From Oscillatoriaceae cyanobacterium M33_DOE_052 (GTDB lineage Bacteria > Cyanobacteriota > Cyanobacteriia > Cyanobacteriales > Laspinemataceae): a stretch of 64,000 nucleotides of DNA. The stretch covers positions 62,001 through 126,000 of the forward strand of contig DVDU01000100.1 of NCBI GenBank assembly GCA_015296065.1, read 5' to 3'. The notes beneath the pieces were generated by a model. It was not told the origin of the DNA. It was given only the letters and a program-made list of their open reading frames with translations, and made no database searches. The position numbers and the translations under genes are program-made. Positions 18,001 through 25,999 of the stretch are shown here, piece by piece. Each line of letters starts with the position of its first letter. The stretch's first letter is position 1.

Positions 18001-18764
18001 GGTTAGGCAAAGGAAGTAAATTCACCTTTGAGATCCAATATGAAACCGTAAAAGAGCCCAATCTTCAAAAACCCGTCGCGGCGGGGAAAAAAATTATCGG
18101 ACTCGCTCCCGATCAACCATCTTACCGCATTCTTGTGGTGGAAGATCAGCCGACCAACCGCCTGCTACTGATGGAGCTACTGGAGTCTGTTGGTTTCCAG
18201 GTGCGTGCCGCCGTCAACGGTCAAGAAGGGATCACGATGTGGGATAGTTGGGAACCACACCTAATTTGGATGGATATGCAGATGCCGGTGATGAATGGCT
18301 TTGAAGCGACTAAGGAGATTAAATCCCATTTGAAAGGTCAGGCGACAGTGATTATCGCGCTTACAGCTAGTGCTTTTGAAGAGCAAAGGCAGGTGATTTT
18401 ATCCTCCGGTTGCGATGACTTTGTGCGCAAGCCGTTTCGCGCTGAGGAGATTTTTACCAAGATGAGCGATTATTTGGGCGTCCGATATCTATATAAAGAA
18501 GATCTGCCCCCAGCAGAAACCCCGCTACCAGCAGCTTCAGAAGTACCCGAAGCCGAGAACCAAGCTGCCCGAGAGGTGGCGACCATGCCTGGTGAGTGGT
18601 TGGAACAGTTGTATAATGCTGCATCCCAATGCAGTGGCTCTTTGGTGAGCCAGCTCGTGGAGCAAATTCCTCCAGAAAATCAGGTTCTCGCTGATGTGAT
18701 TAACGAATTATCCGATAACTTCCGGTTTGATAAAATTATGGAGTTGGCGCGGCTGGAAGCATAG
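15045..18764 (+). CDS. Hybrid histidine kinase: GAF-GAF-PAS-bilin-type GAF-HisKA-HATPase-REC
   Basis: 1239 residues, soluble. Order: GAF about 35-190, coiled coil 190-245, GAF about 250-420, PAS/PAC 430-550, a phytochrome/cyanobacteriochrome-like GAF about 560-750, HisKA with phosphoacceptor His781 in NMSHELRTPLN, HATPase with GTGLGLTISQKF, and a receiver with Asp1077 in WMDMQMPVMNGFEAT. The third GAF has the bilin-binding neighbourhood with Cys684 in AGFDPCYLRLLEQFQ, but Tyr follows the Cys where His is usual, so light sensing is possible, not proven. The first 25 residues overlap what looks like a dispersed repeat; ATG 15120 is an alternative start. It precedes a REC-GGDEF-EAL gene, a plausible output partner. 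Confidence 0.88.
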   Translation: MTCGGGLGTKPLQWSLVQRETVNLDMEVEVDSRVETEITLKNLVAGTSATGEEFFPALVRHLATALDMNCALVAEKVDENTIRTLAVWFEGKLAANWELDLTGTDWEVVLREGKGQFYSEDIEENFPGIEIFQTRRTEFCLGMPLVDGEGETIGLICVAADSLMADPDNAQAIVQIFAARATAELQRHKAENALRRAYEELEIRVSEATLGLQQRTAELVAANAALEKEIKERNVVESALRTSEKRLRLQQAAMLELAKHKNFYEGNIPEALKVICRISGQTIKVARASVWFYNEDKSKIQLACLYELSSQQYADLSFSLGVSEYPSYFHALADDKVIAAHDAHYDPRTAEFREGYLKPLGITSMLDVPINFKGKTVGVICLEHVGKKRQWGIEEENFVSYLAYTISLALEARERGIAEQALKESEERWQLAARGSNDGIWDWHIKTNQVFFSAGWKQILGYEEEELPNEPDEFYKHIHPDDLAKVMQAMEDHLHKKTPYYSVEYRLQCKNGTYKWILARAQAMWDEAGDPVRMTGSHTDISDRKRAELALRQSLLREQTIARVVQRMRETLDMDQIFAATTEELRAAINCDRVAVYRFHPDWSGSFVCESVATGWKLLVQAQTSDPNLTEIAVNKDGCVVKNLNITTSTIQDTYLQENEGGIYRISASYRCIPDIYTAGFDPCYLRLLEQFQARSYIIVPIFCGNQLWGLLATYQNSGPRQWEEGEIRSVVQIGTQLGIAVQQAQLLSQTRSAAAELQIAKEQADAANRAKSEFLANMSHELRTPLNAILGMTQLLHRDKTISPKQQQYLDIIGSSGEHLLGLINDILNMSKIEAGRVTIKENIFNFHDLLDSLGDMLQVKAKSKGLELMCDRAPDVPQYIKTDEGKLRQILINLLGNAIKFTQKGSVTLRVRQAEKKHRSVSKKLHFEIEDTGPGIAPEEIEQLFKTFGQTATGLQSGEGTGLGLTISQKFVQLMGGEISVETRLGKGSKFTFEIQYETVKEPNLQKPVAAGKKIIGLAPDQPSYRILVVEDQPTNRLLLMELLESVGFQVRAAVNGQEGITMWDSWEPHLIWMDMQMPVMNGFEATKEIKSHLKGQATVIIALTASAFEEQRQVILSSGCDDFVRKPFRAEEIFTKMSDYLGVRYLYKEDLPPAETPLPAASEVPEAENQAAREVATMPGEWLEQLYNAASQCSGSLVSQLVEQIPPENQVLADVINELSDNFRFDKIMELARLEA

Positions 18765-18877
18765 GGGCTAAATTGCCTCATCGCTCCAGCATCATAGGTA
18801 TTTCCTGGTCATCGGAGCTAAATCATAAACCATCCCCACCACGGCATCCTGTACATACTTTAATTTAGGCATTCCTT

Positions 18878-20671
18878 ATGAAGGAAAATAGAATCAATCC
18901 CAGTGAATCAGACATCCTGATCGTTGATGACAAACCAGATAACATTAGAATTTTATCTTCTCTGTTGAAAGAGCAAGGGTATAAAGTGCGTCAAGCCTTA
19001 AGCGGTGAAATGGCACTAATGGCAGCACGGGCGGCTCAGCCTGATTTGATTTTGCTGGATATTATGATGCCGGGATTAGATGGCTATCAGGTATGCGAAT
19101 TACTGAAAAAAGATGCGACGACGGCGACAATTCCGGTAATTTTTTTGAGTGCTTTGGATGATATTATTGATAAAGTCACGGCTTTTAAGTCGGGAGGTAT
19201 TGATTATATTACGAAGCCATTTCACGTGGAAGAGGTTTTGCTGCGGGTGGAAAATCACCTGTCTCTGAAGGCGGCAGAACGAAAAATTATGTTACTGAAT
19301 GCGCAACTGGAGCAACGAGTAACGGAGCGGACTCGGCAGTTAGAAATTGCCAATGCTAAACTATTGGAGATGGCGCTACATGACCCGCTCACGGGATTGC
19401 CGAATCGGGCTTTATTTATGGAGCGCATCCAGGCGGAGATTGCGCGGAGTCACCAGAACCGGGAATATCAGTTTGTGGTGATGTTTTTGGATTGCGATCG
19501 CTTTAAGGTCATCAATGATTCTCTCGGCCATATTGTGGGAGATCAATTGCTGGTAGCGATTGCGCGCCGTCTGCAAGAACACCTAGACCCAAAAGATACT
19601 TTGGCGCGTCTTGGCGGCGATGAATTTGCCATCCTGCTCCCGGATGTGGAAAATATCCACTTCGCTACTAGAGTTGCCCAGAATATGATTGATGCTTTGT
19701 GCTATCCTTTTAAACTGGAACGCCACGAAGTATTTATCAATGCTAGCATCGGCATCGCCCCTAGTCGTCCAGATTATTACAAACCAGAACATCTGCTCCG
19801 GGATGCGGACACGGCTATGTACCGCGCCAAAAATTCTGGCCGAGCTTGCTATCATATTTTTGACCCGGCGATGCACGATGCGGCGGTGGCGCTGTTAGAG
19901 CTAGAAAACGACCTGCGCCGCGCCGTGGAGCGGGAGGAGTTTATTCTCCATTACCAGCCGATTGTTGATTTGGCATTGGGGAAAATTACTGGTTGTGAAG
20001 CGTTGATACGCTGGCGCCATCCAGAACGGGGTATGGTGTCTCCTGCCAGTTTTATTCCGGTGGCTGAAGAAACTGGGTTAATTGTGCCGATCGGCAATTG
20101 GGTAATGCGTCAAGCCTGCCATCAGTTGCGCCTTTGGCAGGAGCAAAAACTGGCTCCAGTTGATTTTAGCATGGGGGTAAATCTTTCGGTGCGCCAGTTT
20201 TCTCAGCCGAATTTAATTGGGGAAATTGATCGCGTTTTGCAGGAAAATTACCTCACTCCTCAGCATTTAAAGCTGGAAATTACGGAAACGGCGATTATGG
20301 ATAATCCTCGCAAGGCTGCCCAAATTCTGCTGGAACTGCGGGCGCGGGAAATTCAGCTCGCGATTGATGATTTTGGTACGGGTTATTCTTCTTTAAGCTA
20401 TCTCCACTCTTTCCCGGTGGATATGCTGAAAGTTGACCGATCGTTTGTGAATGGTTTGCCGGGTAACAAGGAAAATTTCGGCTTGGTGGTGGCAATTATC
20501 AATATTGCTCGCACGATGGGGATGACGGTAGTGGCGGAAGGTATCGAAACTGACGAGCAACTAGGGCACCTGCGAGACCTAAATTGCCGTTTTGGGCAAG
20601 GGTATCTGTTTTCTAAACCTGTGGATGCCCACACTGCAGGGGAGCTAATTGCAGCGAACCCGCGCTGGTGA
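18878..20671 (+). CDS. Response regulator with GGDEF and EAL domains
   Basis: 597 residues. The receiver domain (12-130) has phosphoacceptor Asp61 in LLDIMMPGLDGY. A short coiled coil leads to the diguanylate cyclase domain with intact GGDEF (246-250), then the EAL phosphodiesterase domain with EAL at 374-376, DDFGTGYSSL and VVAEGIET. Both active-site signatures are intact, so it may make, degrade or switch between both activities on c-di-GMP. The inhibitory I-site before GGDEF reads DPKD rather than RxxD, suggesting loss of product inhibition. It lies 113 nt downstream of the hybrid kinase. Confidence 0.92.
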   Translation: MKENRINPSESDILIVDDKPDNIRILSSLLKEQGYKVRQALSGEMALMAARAAQPDLILLDIMMPGLDGYQVCELLKKDATTATIPVIFLSALDDIIDKVTAFKSGGIDYITKPFHVEEVLLRVENHLSLKAAERKIMLLNAQLEQRVTERTRQLEIANAKLLEMALHDPLTGLPNRALFMERIQAEIARSHQNREYQFVVMFLDCDRFKVINDSLGHIVGDQLLVAIARRLQEHLDPKDTLARLGGDEFAILLPDVENIHFATRVAQNMIDALCYPFKLERHEVFINASIGIAPSRPDYYKPEHLLRDADTAMYRAKNSGRACYHIFDPAMHDAAVALLELENDLRRAVEREEFILHYQPIVDLALGKITGCEALIRWRHPERGMVSPASFIPVAEETGLIVPIGNWVMRQACHQLRLWQEQKLAPVDFSMGVNLSVRQFSQPNLIGEIDRVLQENYLTPQHLKLEITETAIMDNPRKAAQILLELRAREIQLAIDDFGTGYSSLSYLHSFPVDMLKVDRSFVNGLPGNKENFGLVVAIINIARTMGMTVVAEGIETDEQLGHLRDLNCRFGQGYLFSKPVDAHTAGELIAANPRW

Positions 20672-20902
20672 CTTAGCGAGCGGGATTCTGCTGAAAAAAC
20701 TGGGGTGATCGATGGTATGATTATCAGTATCCTGCTTCCCGACCTTCCTACCTCAAAAACTCAGTGGGGATGAATTGACCTGATTGGCATTAATTCAGGG
20801 CGATCGAATATCAATAATTGCTAAGCAAATGCCGCTCTGGGAATATTTACAGACTCCCAGAATATTTAATTTAAATGTAAGCCGCTATGGCGGATCTGAC
20901 TC

Positions 20903-23089
20903 ATGTGGATCGCAACTCTCAACAGCTTGATTACCCGCGCCTCTAGAAAGGTGCCCCTCCGCGCTATTATTGTTTTGCCCTTTTTTGTGCAAATTTTGGG
21001 GGCGGTAGGTTTGACGGGATGGCTATCGTTTCGGAATGGACAGCAAGCGGTGAACGAACTGGCTACCCAGTTGAGCGGGGAAGTAGCCGATCGCATTGAG
21101 CAGCACTTGTGGACTTACTTGCATTCCTTCGAGCGCATCCAGGAAGTGCAGCAAGCGGAAATTAAAACTGGAATTTTGAATTTAGATGACTTCGACCGCC
21201 TCAGACGCTATTTTTGGTATTTGGTGCAAACGGCACAACCGGGTACTGCTTACTTGTTCGGCAATGAAAATGGGCAATTTATCGGTGTCAGGCGGGAAAA
21301 AGATGGTTTAAAAACTCTGTTATTGCGAGACAACACCACGGGAAACAAGTTACAATTGTATCGCCTGAATGCTAACGGTGAACCAGCTAATTTAAACCAA
21401 ACAATTGATTTCGACCCCCGCAGTCGTCCCTGGTATCAGCAGGCATGGCGCGATCGGGCTGCGATCTGGAGTCCTATCTATCCATCGGCTTCTCAAGGCA
21501 CACTCTTGATTACTGCGGCTCTGCCTGTGTTTCAAGATAACACAAAACAACTCCGAGGAGTTTTGGCAATTGATATCACCCTTGACCAAATCAGCGATTT
21601 CCTGCGGCAACTCAAAATTAGCCATTCTGGTCAGGCTTTCATCATGGAGCGCAATGGGGAAATGGTGGCTAGTTCTGCTCCTGATTCTCCTTTATTCGCT
21701 ACCGCAACTGAACAAAAACAATTATTAGCCACAGACAGCAGCGATGCTTTAATTAAAACCACCGCCAAGGCATTAGGGCAAAAAATGGCTGGTTTCGAGA
21801 ATATTAAGACCAGGCAACAGTTGACGGTGGTGGACGATCTAGGCAAACGCCTCCTCGTTCAGGTGATGCCTTTGCGGGATGATGCGAGGGGGACGCCGAG
21901 GGGCGATCGGCATCTGGATTTACTGATTGTGGTGGTAATTCCCGAATCAGATTTTATGGCCAGAATTGATGCCAATACCCGCTCCACAATTCTCCTCTGT
22001 GCGGCTTCCTTGCTGGCTGCGACACTGTTAGGTTTCGTCACATCTCGATTGATTGTGGAGCCGATTATGCGGCTGAATTCTGCGGCTCGCCACCTATCTC
22101 GCGGCGAATGGGAGCGGCATTTACCCGAAACCAGTTCCTCGGAATTAGCCGAGTTAGCCAAGTCGTTTAATGCGATGGCGCAGCAGTTAAAGGCATCATT
22201 TATGCAGTTGGCAGCAATTAACGCTGCTTATGGTCACTTCGTCCCCCACGAGTTTTTAGAGTTTTTAGACAGAAAAAGCATTGTGGAATTGCGGATCGGA
22301 GACCACGTACTTAAGGAAATGACGGTGATGTTTGCGGATATTCGTTCTTTCACTACTTTGTCTGAGGCCATGACGGCTCAGGAGACTTTTAACTTTCTCA
22401 ATTCTTATTTGAGCCGCATCGGGCCAATTGTCCGCAATCATCATGGGTTTATTGATAAGTATATTGGTGATGGGGTGATGGCGTTGTTTCCTCGAGAGCC
22501 AGGGGATGCGGTTCAGGCAGCTATTGCTTTACAGGCAGAAGTTTTGGCTTATAATGAATTACGCGCCACAGAGGGGAAAAATGCGATATCGGTGGGGATT
22601 GGGTTGCACGTAGGCAGCTTGATTTTAGGGACGATCGGCGAAGAAAAGCGGATGGAAAGTACCGTGATTGCTGATGCCGTTAATTTAGCCTCCCGTTTGG
22701 AAGGCTTAACCAAGCTCTATGGGGCTCGGATTCTTACCAGTGAAGAGACTCTCAGCCAAATCGCTACAGTGGTGGGATGCGACTGCTACCGCTTCCTCGG
22801 TCGTGTCTTTGTTAAAGGCAAAAATATCTCGGTTTCTGTGTTTGAAATCTTCGCCGCCGACCCCGAACCCCAACGCTCTCTCAAATGGGAAACTGTCTCA
22901 GATTTTGGTCAAGCGATCGACCTGTATCACCAGCGTCAATTCGCCGCCGCCGCCGCCATCTTTGCTCAGATTGTGCAAATCAATCCCCAAGACCAAGCCG
23001 CTGCTCTTTACCGCCAGCGGTGTCAAGATTACCAAGCCTTCCCCCCACCAGCCGACTGGAATGGCATCGAACATTTAGAAAAAATGTAA
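20903..23089 (+). CDS. Transmembrane class III adenylate/guanylate cyclase with Cache-type sensor and HAMP
   Basis: 728 residues. Two membrane helices (about 20-45 and 355-380) bracket a large extracytoplasmic Cache-like sensor, followed by HAMP (about 380-430) and a class III cyclase domain. The two metal aspartates are Asp479 (FADIRSF) and Asp523 (IGDGVMALF), with base-contacting Lys519 (DKYIGD). ADAVNLASRLE carries the transition-state Asn and Arg. The Lys plus Asp pattern suggests ATP as substrate and cAMP as product. The C-terminal 70 residues resemble one TPR pair. Such proteins in cyanobacteria link external cues to motility. Confidence 0.88.
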   Translation: MWIATLNSLITRASRKVPLRAIIVLPFFVQILGAVGLTGWLSFRNGQQAVNELATQLSGEVADRIEQHLWTYLHSFERIQEVQQAEIKTGILNLDDFDRLRRYFWYLVQTAQPGTAYLFGNENGQFIGVRREKDGLKTLLLRDNTTGNKLQLYRLNANGEPANLNQTIDFDPRSRPWYQQAWRDRAAIWSPIYPSASQGTLLITAALPVFQDNTKQLRGVLAIDITLDQISDFLRQLKISHSGQAFIMERNGEMVASSAPDSPLFATATEQKQLLATDSSDALIKTTAKALGQKMAGFENIKTRQQLTVVDDLGKRLLVQVMPLRDDARGTPRGDRHLDLLIVVVIPESDFMARIDANTRSTILLCAASLLAATLLGFVTSRLIVEPIMRLNSAARHLSRGEWERHLPETSSSELAELAKSFNAMAQQLKASFMQLAAINAAYGHFVPHEFLEFLDRKSIVELRIGDHVLKEMTVMFADIRSFTTLSEAMTAQETFNFLNSYLSRIGPIVRNHHGFIDKYIGDGVMALFPREPGDAVQAAIALQAEVLAYNELRATEGKNAISVGIGLHVGSLILGTIGEEKRMESTVIADAVNLASRLEGLTKLYGARILTSEETLSQIATVVGCDCYRFLGRVFVKGKNISVSVFEIFAADPEPQRSLKWETVSDFGQAIDLYHQRQFAAAAAIFAQIVQINPQDQAAALYRQRCQDYQAFPPPADWNGIEHLEKM

Positions 23090-23149
23090 TCCCTGCTTAT
23101 AATTGTTTTAGTATCGCTCCCATCCAGACGATCGCCAACCCCAGGGATT

Positions 23150-23548
23150 TCATGGCAGCCACACAATTCGAGATTGCTTCCCCAACAAACCCGCCAGCCG
23201 TTGAGCTGCGGCTGCATTATCTTCCCGATATGGCAGACCTATAATACAAGCATGATTTACTTTATCTGGCACCACATCCAAACCAATATCTCGAATTCGT
23301 CCTACATGAAGACTCGCCACGCCAAAACATCTATCAAACTTAGCCGCGCATTCCGGCGGCGAAACTGCTGTAGCAATGAACACAGAAAGTCCGCTGTCCT
23401 TTTCCTTCTCGCGCAGCAAATAAGCTCTTGCATCCACCAATCCTGTATCTTCATTCAGCCACCGCTTTTTCAGCAAAACTCTATACACAATAGAGCCGCA
23501 TTCCAAAGGTTTGATATCGAAATCATTAGCCCGCAATTTTCCCGGCAT
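23150..23548 (-). CDS. Conserved-looking protein, second gene of a two-gene module
   Basis: 132 residues; no family recognised. Mixed alpha/beta composition with a central ATAVSPPECAAKFDRCFGVA and a C-terminal DNAAAAQRLAGLLGKQSR helix. It starts 4 nt after the stop of the 149-residue gene upstream (23553-24002), so the two are surely co-expressed. Codon use is normal for the region. From memory, proteins of this appearance occur as orphan pairs in cyanobacterial genomes, but I cannot name them. A toxin-antitoxin or immunity pair is one hypothesis from layout alone. Confidence 0.6.
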   Translation of the reverse strand: MPGKLRANDFDIKPLECGSIVYRVLLKKRWLNEDTGLVDARAYLLREKEKDSGLSVFIATAVSPPECAAKFDRCFGVASLHVGRIRDIGLDVVPDKVNHACIIGLPYREDNAAAAQRLAGLLGKQSRIVWLP

Positions 23549-23552
23549 TACT

Positions 23553-24002
23553 TTACACCCGATTTAACCAATTGAGCCAATCCGCTAACGTTCCGCTATC
23601 AACCGGATCAACCACGGCGTAATCATCCCCATATTCGTGGTAGATATAAGTTTTTTCAGGGTTACTGTGATGACAAATTAATCTAACTTCCGCTGCTGGT
23701 GTTTCGCGACTCCAAGTCAATGTAATTCCTCCTTTGTCATCTGAAACTACCCAGGCTTTGCCAAAACCAGATGGCATAATTTTAGCCGCTTCATTGACCA
23801 AAAACACTGCTTGCTCAAAAGCTGCGATGGTAGGTCTTAACATCCCATCATCATCTTCTTCCTCTTCTTCTAAAAGTTCCTCTATCCGCTTTTGAGTGAT
23901 TTGCAGATTCTCCAAATGCAGCTCTTGATTTGACCGAACTCCGTCATTTTGAGTCGGAGATGCAAAACCCAATTGATTTTCCTCAGATTTGATTTCTAAC
24001 AT
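23553..24002 (-). CDS. Acidic protein, first gene of a two-gene module
   Basis: 149 residues. A charged helical N terminus with an unusual acidic run (EELLEEEEEDDDG, about 41-53) is followed by a beta-rich domain (WVVSDDKGGITLTWSRE, EVRLICHHSNPEKTYIYHE, DDYAVVDPVDSGTLADWL). The ending YxDDYAVVDP...LADWLNWLN suggests a compact fold with exposed beta strands. I do not recognise the family. It is followed after 4 nt by the 132-residue gene. Size, acidity and tight coupling fit an antitoxin or chaperone-like partner, which is inference only. Confidence 0.6.
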   Translation of the reverse strand: MLEIKSEENQLGFASPTQNDGVRSNQELHLENLQITQKRIEELLEEEEEDDDGMLRPTIAAFEQAVFLVNEAAKIMPSGFGKAWVVSDDKGGITLTWSRETPAAEVRLICHHSNPEKTYIYHEYGDDYAVVDPVDSGTLADWLNWLNRV

Positions 24003-24367
24003 ATTTTTTGCCGCTGATTATTTTGGTAAATCCTGGTGCAACACCGTGTCAGCCCGATCGGCGACTAAGTGAAACAAATATATTATCTCACCTTTTTGGT
24101 GCGATAACCATTGCCCCAGAAAAACTTCCTGGTGACAACCAATCCCACGACTGCTTCTGCGAAACATCCGTGGAAACGCTAAGCTAAAGTTACAGCTTGT
24201 TCAGAAGTAGGGGCGATTCGCTTTCTCGCCCCTACTCAAAACATTGATTATCCCGCCCTCACCCTAAATCCCTCGACCAGAGTGGCTCCGGGATTTGAAG
24301 GTGTACTACGTTTTTTCAGAAAAGGTTGTATGTTTATTTTAAGATAACCCTTACCTTATTGTCAACT
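24003..24367. other. Intergenic region with a MITE
   Basis: 365 nt between the divergent two-gene module and the GT4 gene. Most of it is the 136-bp TA-flanked element at 24193-24328. I see no gene in the remainder. Confidence 0.6.
24193..24328. mobile_element. MITE-like element, CAGC/CAAC ends with TA flanks
   Basis: Left end CAGCTTGTTCAGAAG, right end (reverse complement) CAACCTTTTCTGAAAA, flanked by TA at 24191-24192 and 24329-24330. The interior has GCCCTCACCCTAAATCCC and a GTACTAC motif shared with 11496-11618. The right end lies about 40 nt before the GT4 start and may supply promoter sequence. Confidence 0.6.
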
Positions 24368-25552
24368 ATGCGCATCCTCCAAATCATCCCCTCTATCTCC
24401 CTAGTTTATGGCGGACCAAGCCAAATGGTGCGGGGTCTCGCCACCGCTCTCGCTGGCCAAAATATAGATGTTACCATCCTGACTACTAACTCTAACGGTG
24501 ATACAGGGCAACTCCCCTTAGATGTCCCGCTGATTGAACCGGTGACAGAAAATGGTTATCAAATTCGCTATTTTCCCTGCGCTCCTTTCCGCCGCTATAA
24601 ATTTTCTCTCGATTTGCTCCAGTGGCTATATCGCCATGCCTCTGAATTTGACCTCGCGCATCTGCATGCTTTATTTTCGCCGATAATTTCTGGGGCAGCA
24701 ATGGTGGCACGCTCCCGGAATTTACCCTATATTCTGCGTCCTTTGGGCACTTTAGATCCGGCAGATTTGCAGAAAAAAAAGCAGCTAAAACAGGTTTATA
24801 CTGCCCTGTGGGAACGCGAAAATATCGCTAAAGCGGCGGCCATTCACTTTACCTCCCAAGAAGAGGCGCGGGTGTCTGACAGATTCGGCTTAAACACTAA
24901 GGATTTGATTATTCCCTTGGGGGTTAATCTCATAGAAAATCCTCCCAAAATCGATGCCCGTGCCCAACTGGGGATTCCTCAAGACAAGTTTATGGTACTA
25001 TTTTTATCCCGCATTGAACCGAAAAAAGGACTAGATTTGCTCCTGCCAGCATTAGCTAGTTTATTACCACAAGGTCTGGATTTTCACTTGGTTTTGGCAG
25101 GCAGCAATCCGCAAGCTCCAGAGTATGAAGCGAAGATTCGCGCCGAAATAGAGGCATCACCTTTGGCGACGCGGACAACTATGCCGGGATTTGTGCGGGA
25201 ACCTTTAAAATCGGCGTTGTTAAAACAGGCGGATTTATTTGTGTTGCCGTCATATTATGAGAATTTTGGGATTGCGGTGGCGGAGGCGATGGCGGCGGGT
25301 ACGGCTGTATGTATTTCGCGGGGGGTGTATATTTGGGAGGATGTGGAAAATGCTGATGCTGGTTGGGTTTGCCATCAAGATTTAGCAGATTTAATCCGGG
25401 TACTTGCGGAGGCTGTGGCAAATCCTGATGTTTGTCGTCAGCGGGGTTTACGGGGGCAGGAATATGCGCGGAAACATTATAGCTGGCCAGCTATAGCCAG
25501 GGAAACGATTAACGCTTATGAAGAGATTCTCCAGTCTAGGAGAGAATCTTAA
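24368..25552 (+). CDS. Glycosyltransferase family 4
   Basis: 394 residues from the preferred ATG at 24368 (MRILQIIPSIS). An in-frame ATG 14 codons earlier lies in element-derived sequence. GT-B fold: N-terminal YGGPSQMVRGLATALA loop, phosphate-binding LFLSRIEPKKGLDLLL, and the E-x7-E motif SYYENFGIAVAEAMAAGTAV. It is a cytoplasmic sugar transferase for surface glycans. Acceptor and donor are unknown. It stands alone, away from the rfb locus. Confidence 0.88.
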   Translation: MRILQIIPSISLVYGGPSQMVRGLATALAGQNIDVTILTTNSNGDTGQLPLDVPLIEPVTENGYQIRYFPCAPFRRYKFSLDLLQWLYRHASEFDLAHLHALFSPIISGAAMVARSRNLPYILRPLGTLDPADLQKKKQLKQVYTALWERENIAKAAAIHFTSQEEARVSDRFGLNTKDLIIPLGVNLIENPPKIDARAQLGIPQDKFMVLFLSRIEPKKGLDLLLPALASLLPQGLDFHLVLAGSNPQAPEYEAKIRAEIEASPLATRTTMPGFVREPLKSALLKQADLFVLPSYYENFGIAVAEAMAAGTAVCISRGVYIWEDVENADAGWVCHQDLADLIRVLAEAVANPDVCRQRGLRGQEYARKHYSWPAIARETINAYEEILQSRRES

Positions 25553-25999
25553 TCCTCTTGGTAACTAGAATTACGGTGATTTTAGATATTTTTTATCTTG
25601 TGAACAGGGGTAAACATGGCGATATTGTCTGGGCTATATTTCCGGACGGCTTAGGTGGTTGGTGAAAATTTAATTGGTTAGATTTATTGACCATCCCAAT
25701 AAATCGCGATGCTAGTTGGTAATTGCTCACTTAGAGGGATAAGACAGTGGAACCATTCTTGGGAATTTTAGCGATTATGTACTTGATGACTTTGGTTTTA
25801 ACCACGATGAATTCTCAATAGCTATACTTGAATTGCTTTAGTTTTATGGGAGAAACCCGGTTTTTGGGAAAAACCGGGTTTTTGGCATGAGCCCAAATTA
25901 GGGTCCCTGGGGGGGTGAGAACTGGGAATTTTGGGGGCTATGTGCAATTTGGGGGTAAATAGGATACAAATAAGGAGAGGTTTTATTTGCCAGTTCCTT
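25553..25999. other. Intergenic region upstream of dnaG
   Basis: 447 nt. Contains a possible 24-residue membrane peptide gene (25747-25821), an AAACCCGGTTTTT inverted repeat (about 25852-25882) that could terminate it, and the dnaG leader with an AAGGAGAGG stretch at 25972-25980. Confidence 0.55.
25747..25821 (+). CDS. Possible 24-residue single-helix membrane peptide
   Basis: GTG-started frame VEPFLGILAIMYLMTLVL followed by TTMNSQ and TAG. It is almost entirely one hydrophobic helix, with an AGAGG ribosome-site-like sequence 9 nt upstream (25733-25737) and an AAACCCGG inverted repeat just downstream that could end the transcript. Its size and layout resemble the tiny subunits of photosynthetic and respiratory complexes, but it matches none that I remember (PsaM, PsbM, PsbT, PetL, PetN). 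It could be a chance frame. Confidence 0.3.
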   Translation: MEPFLGILAIMYLMTLVLTTMNSQ

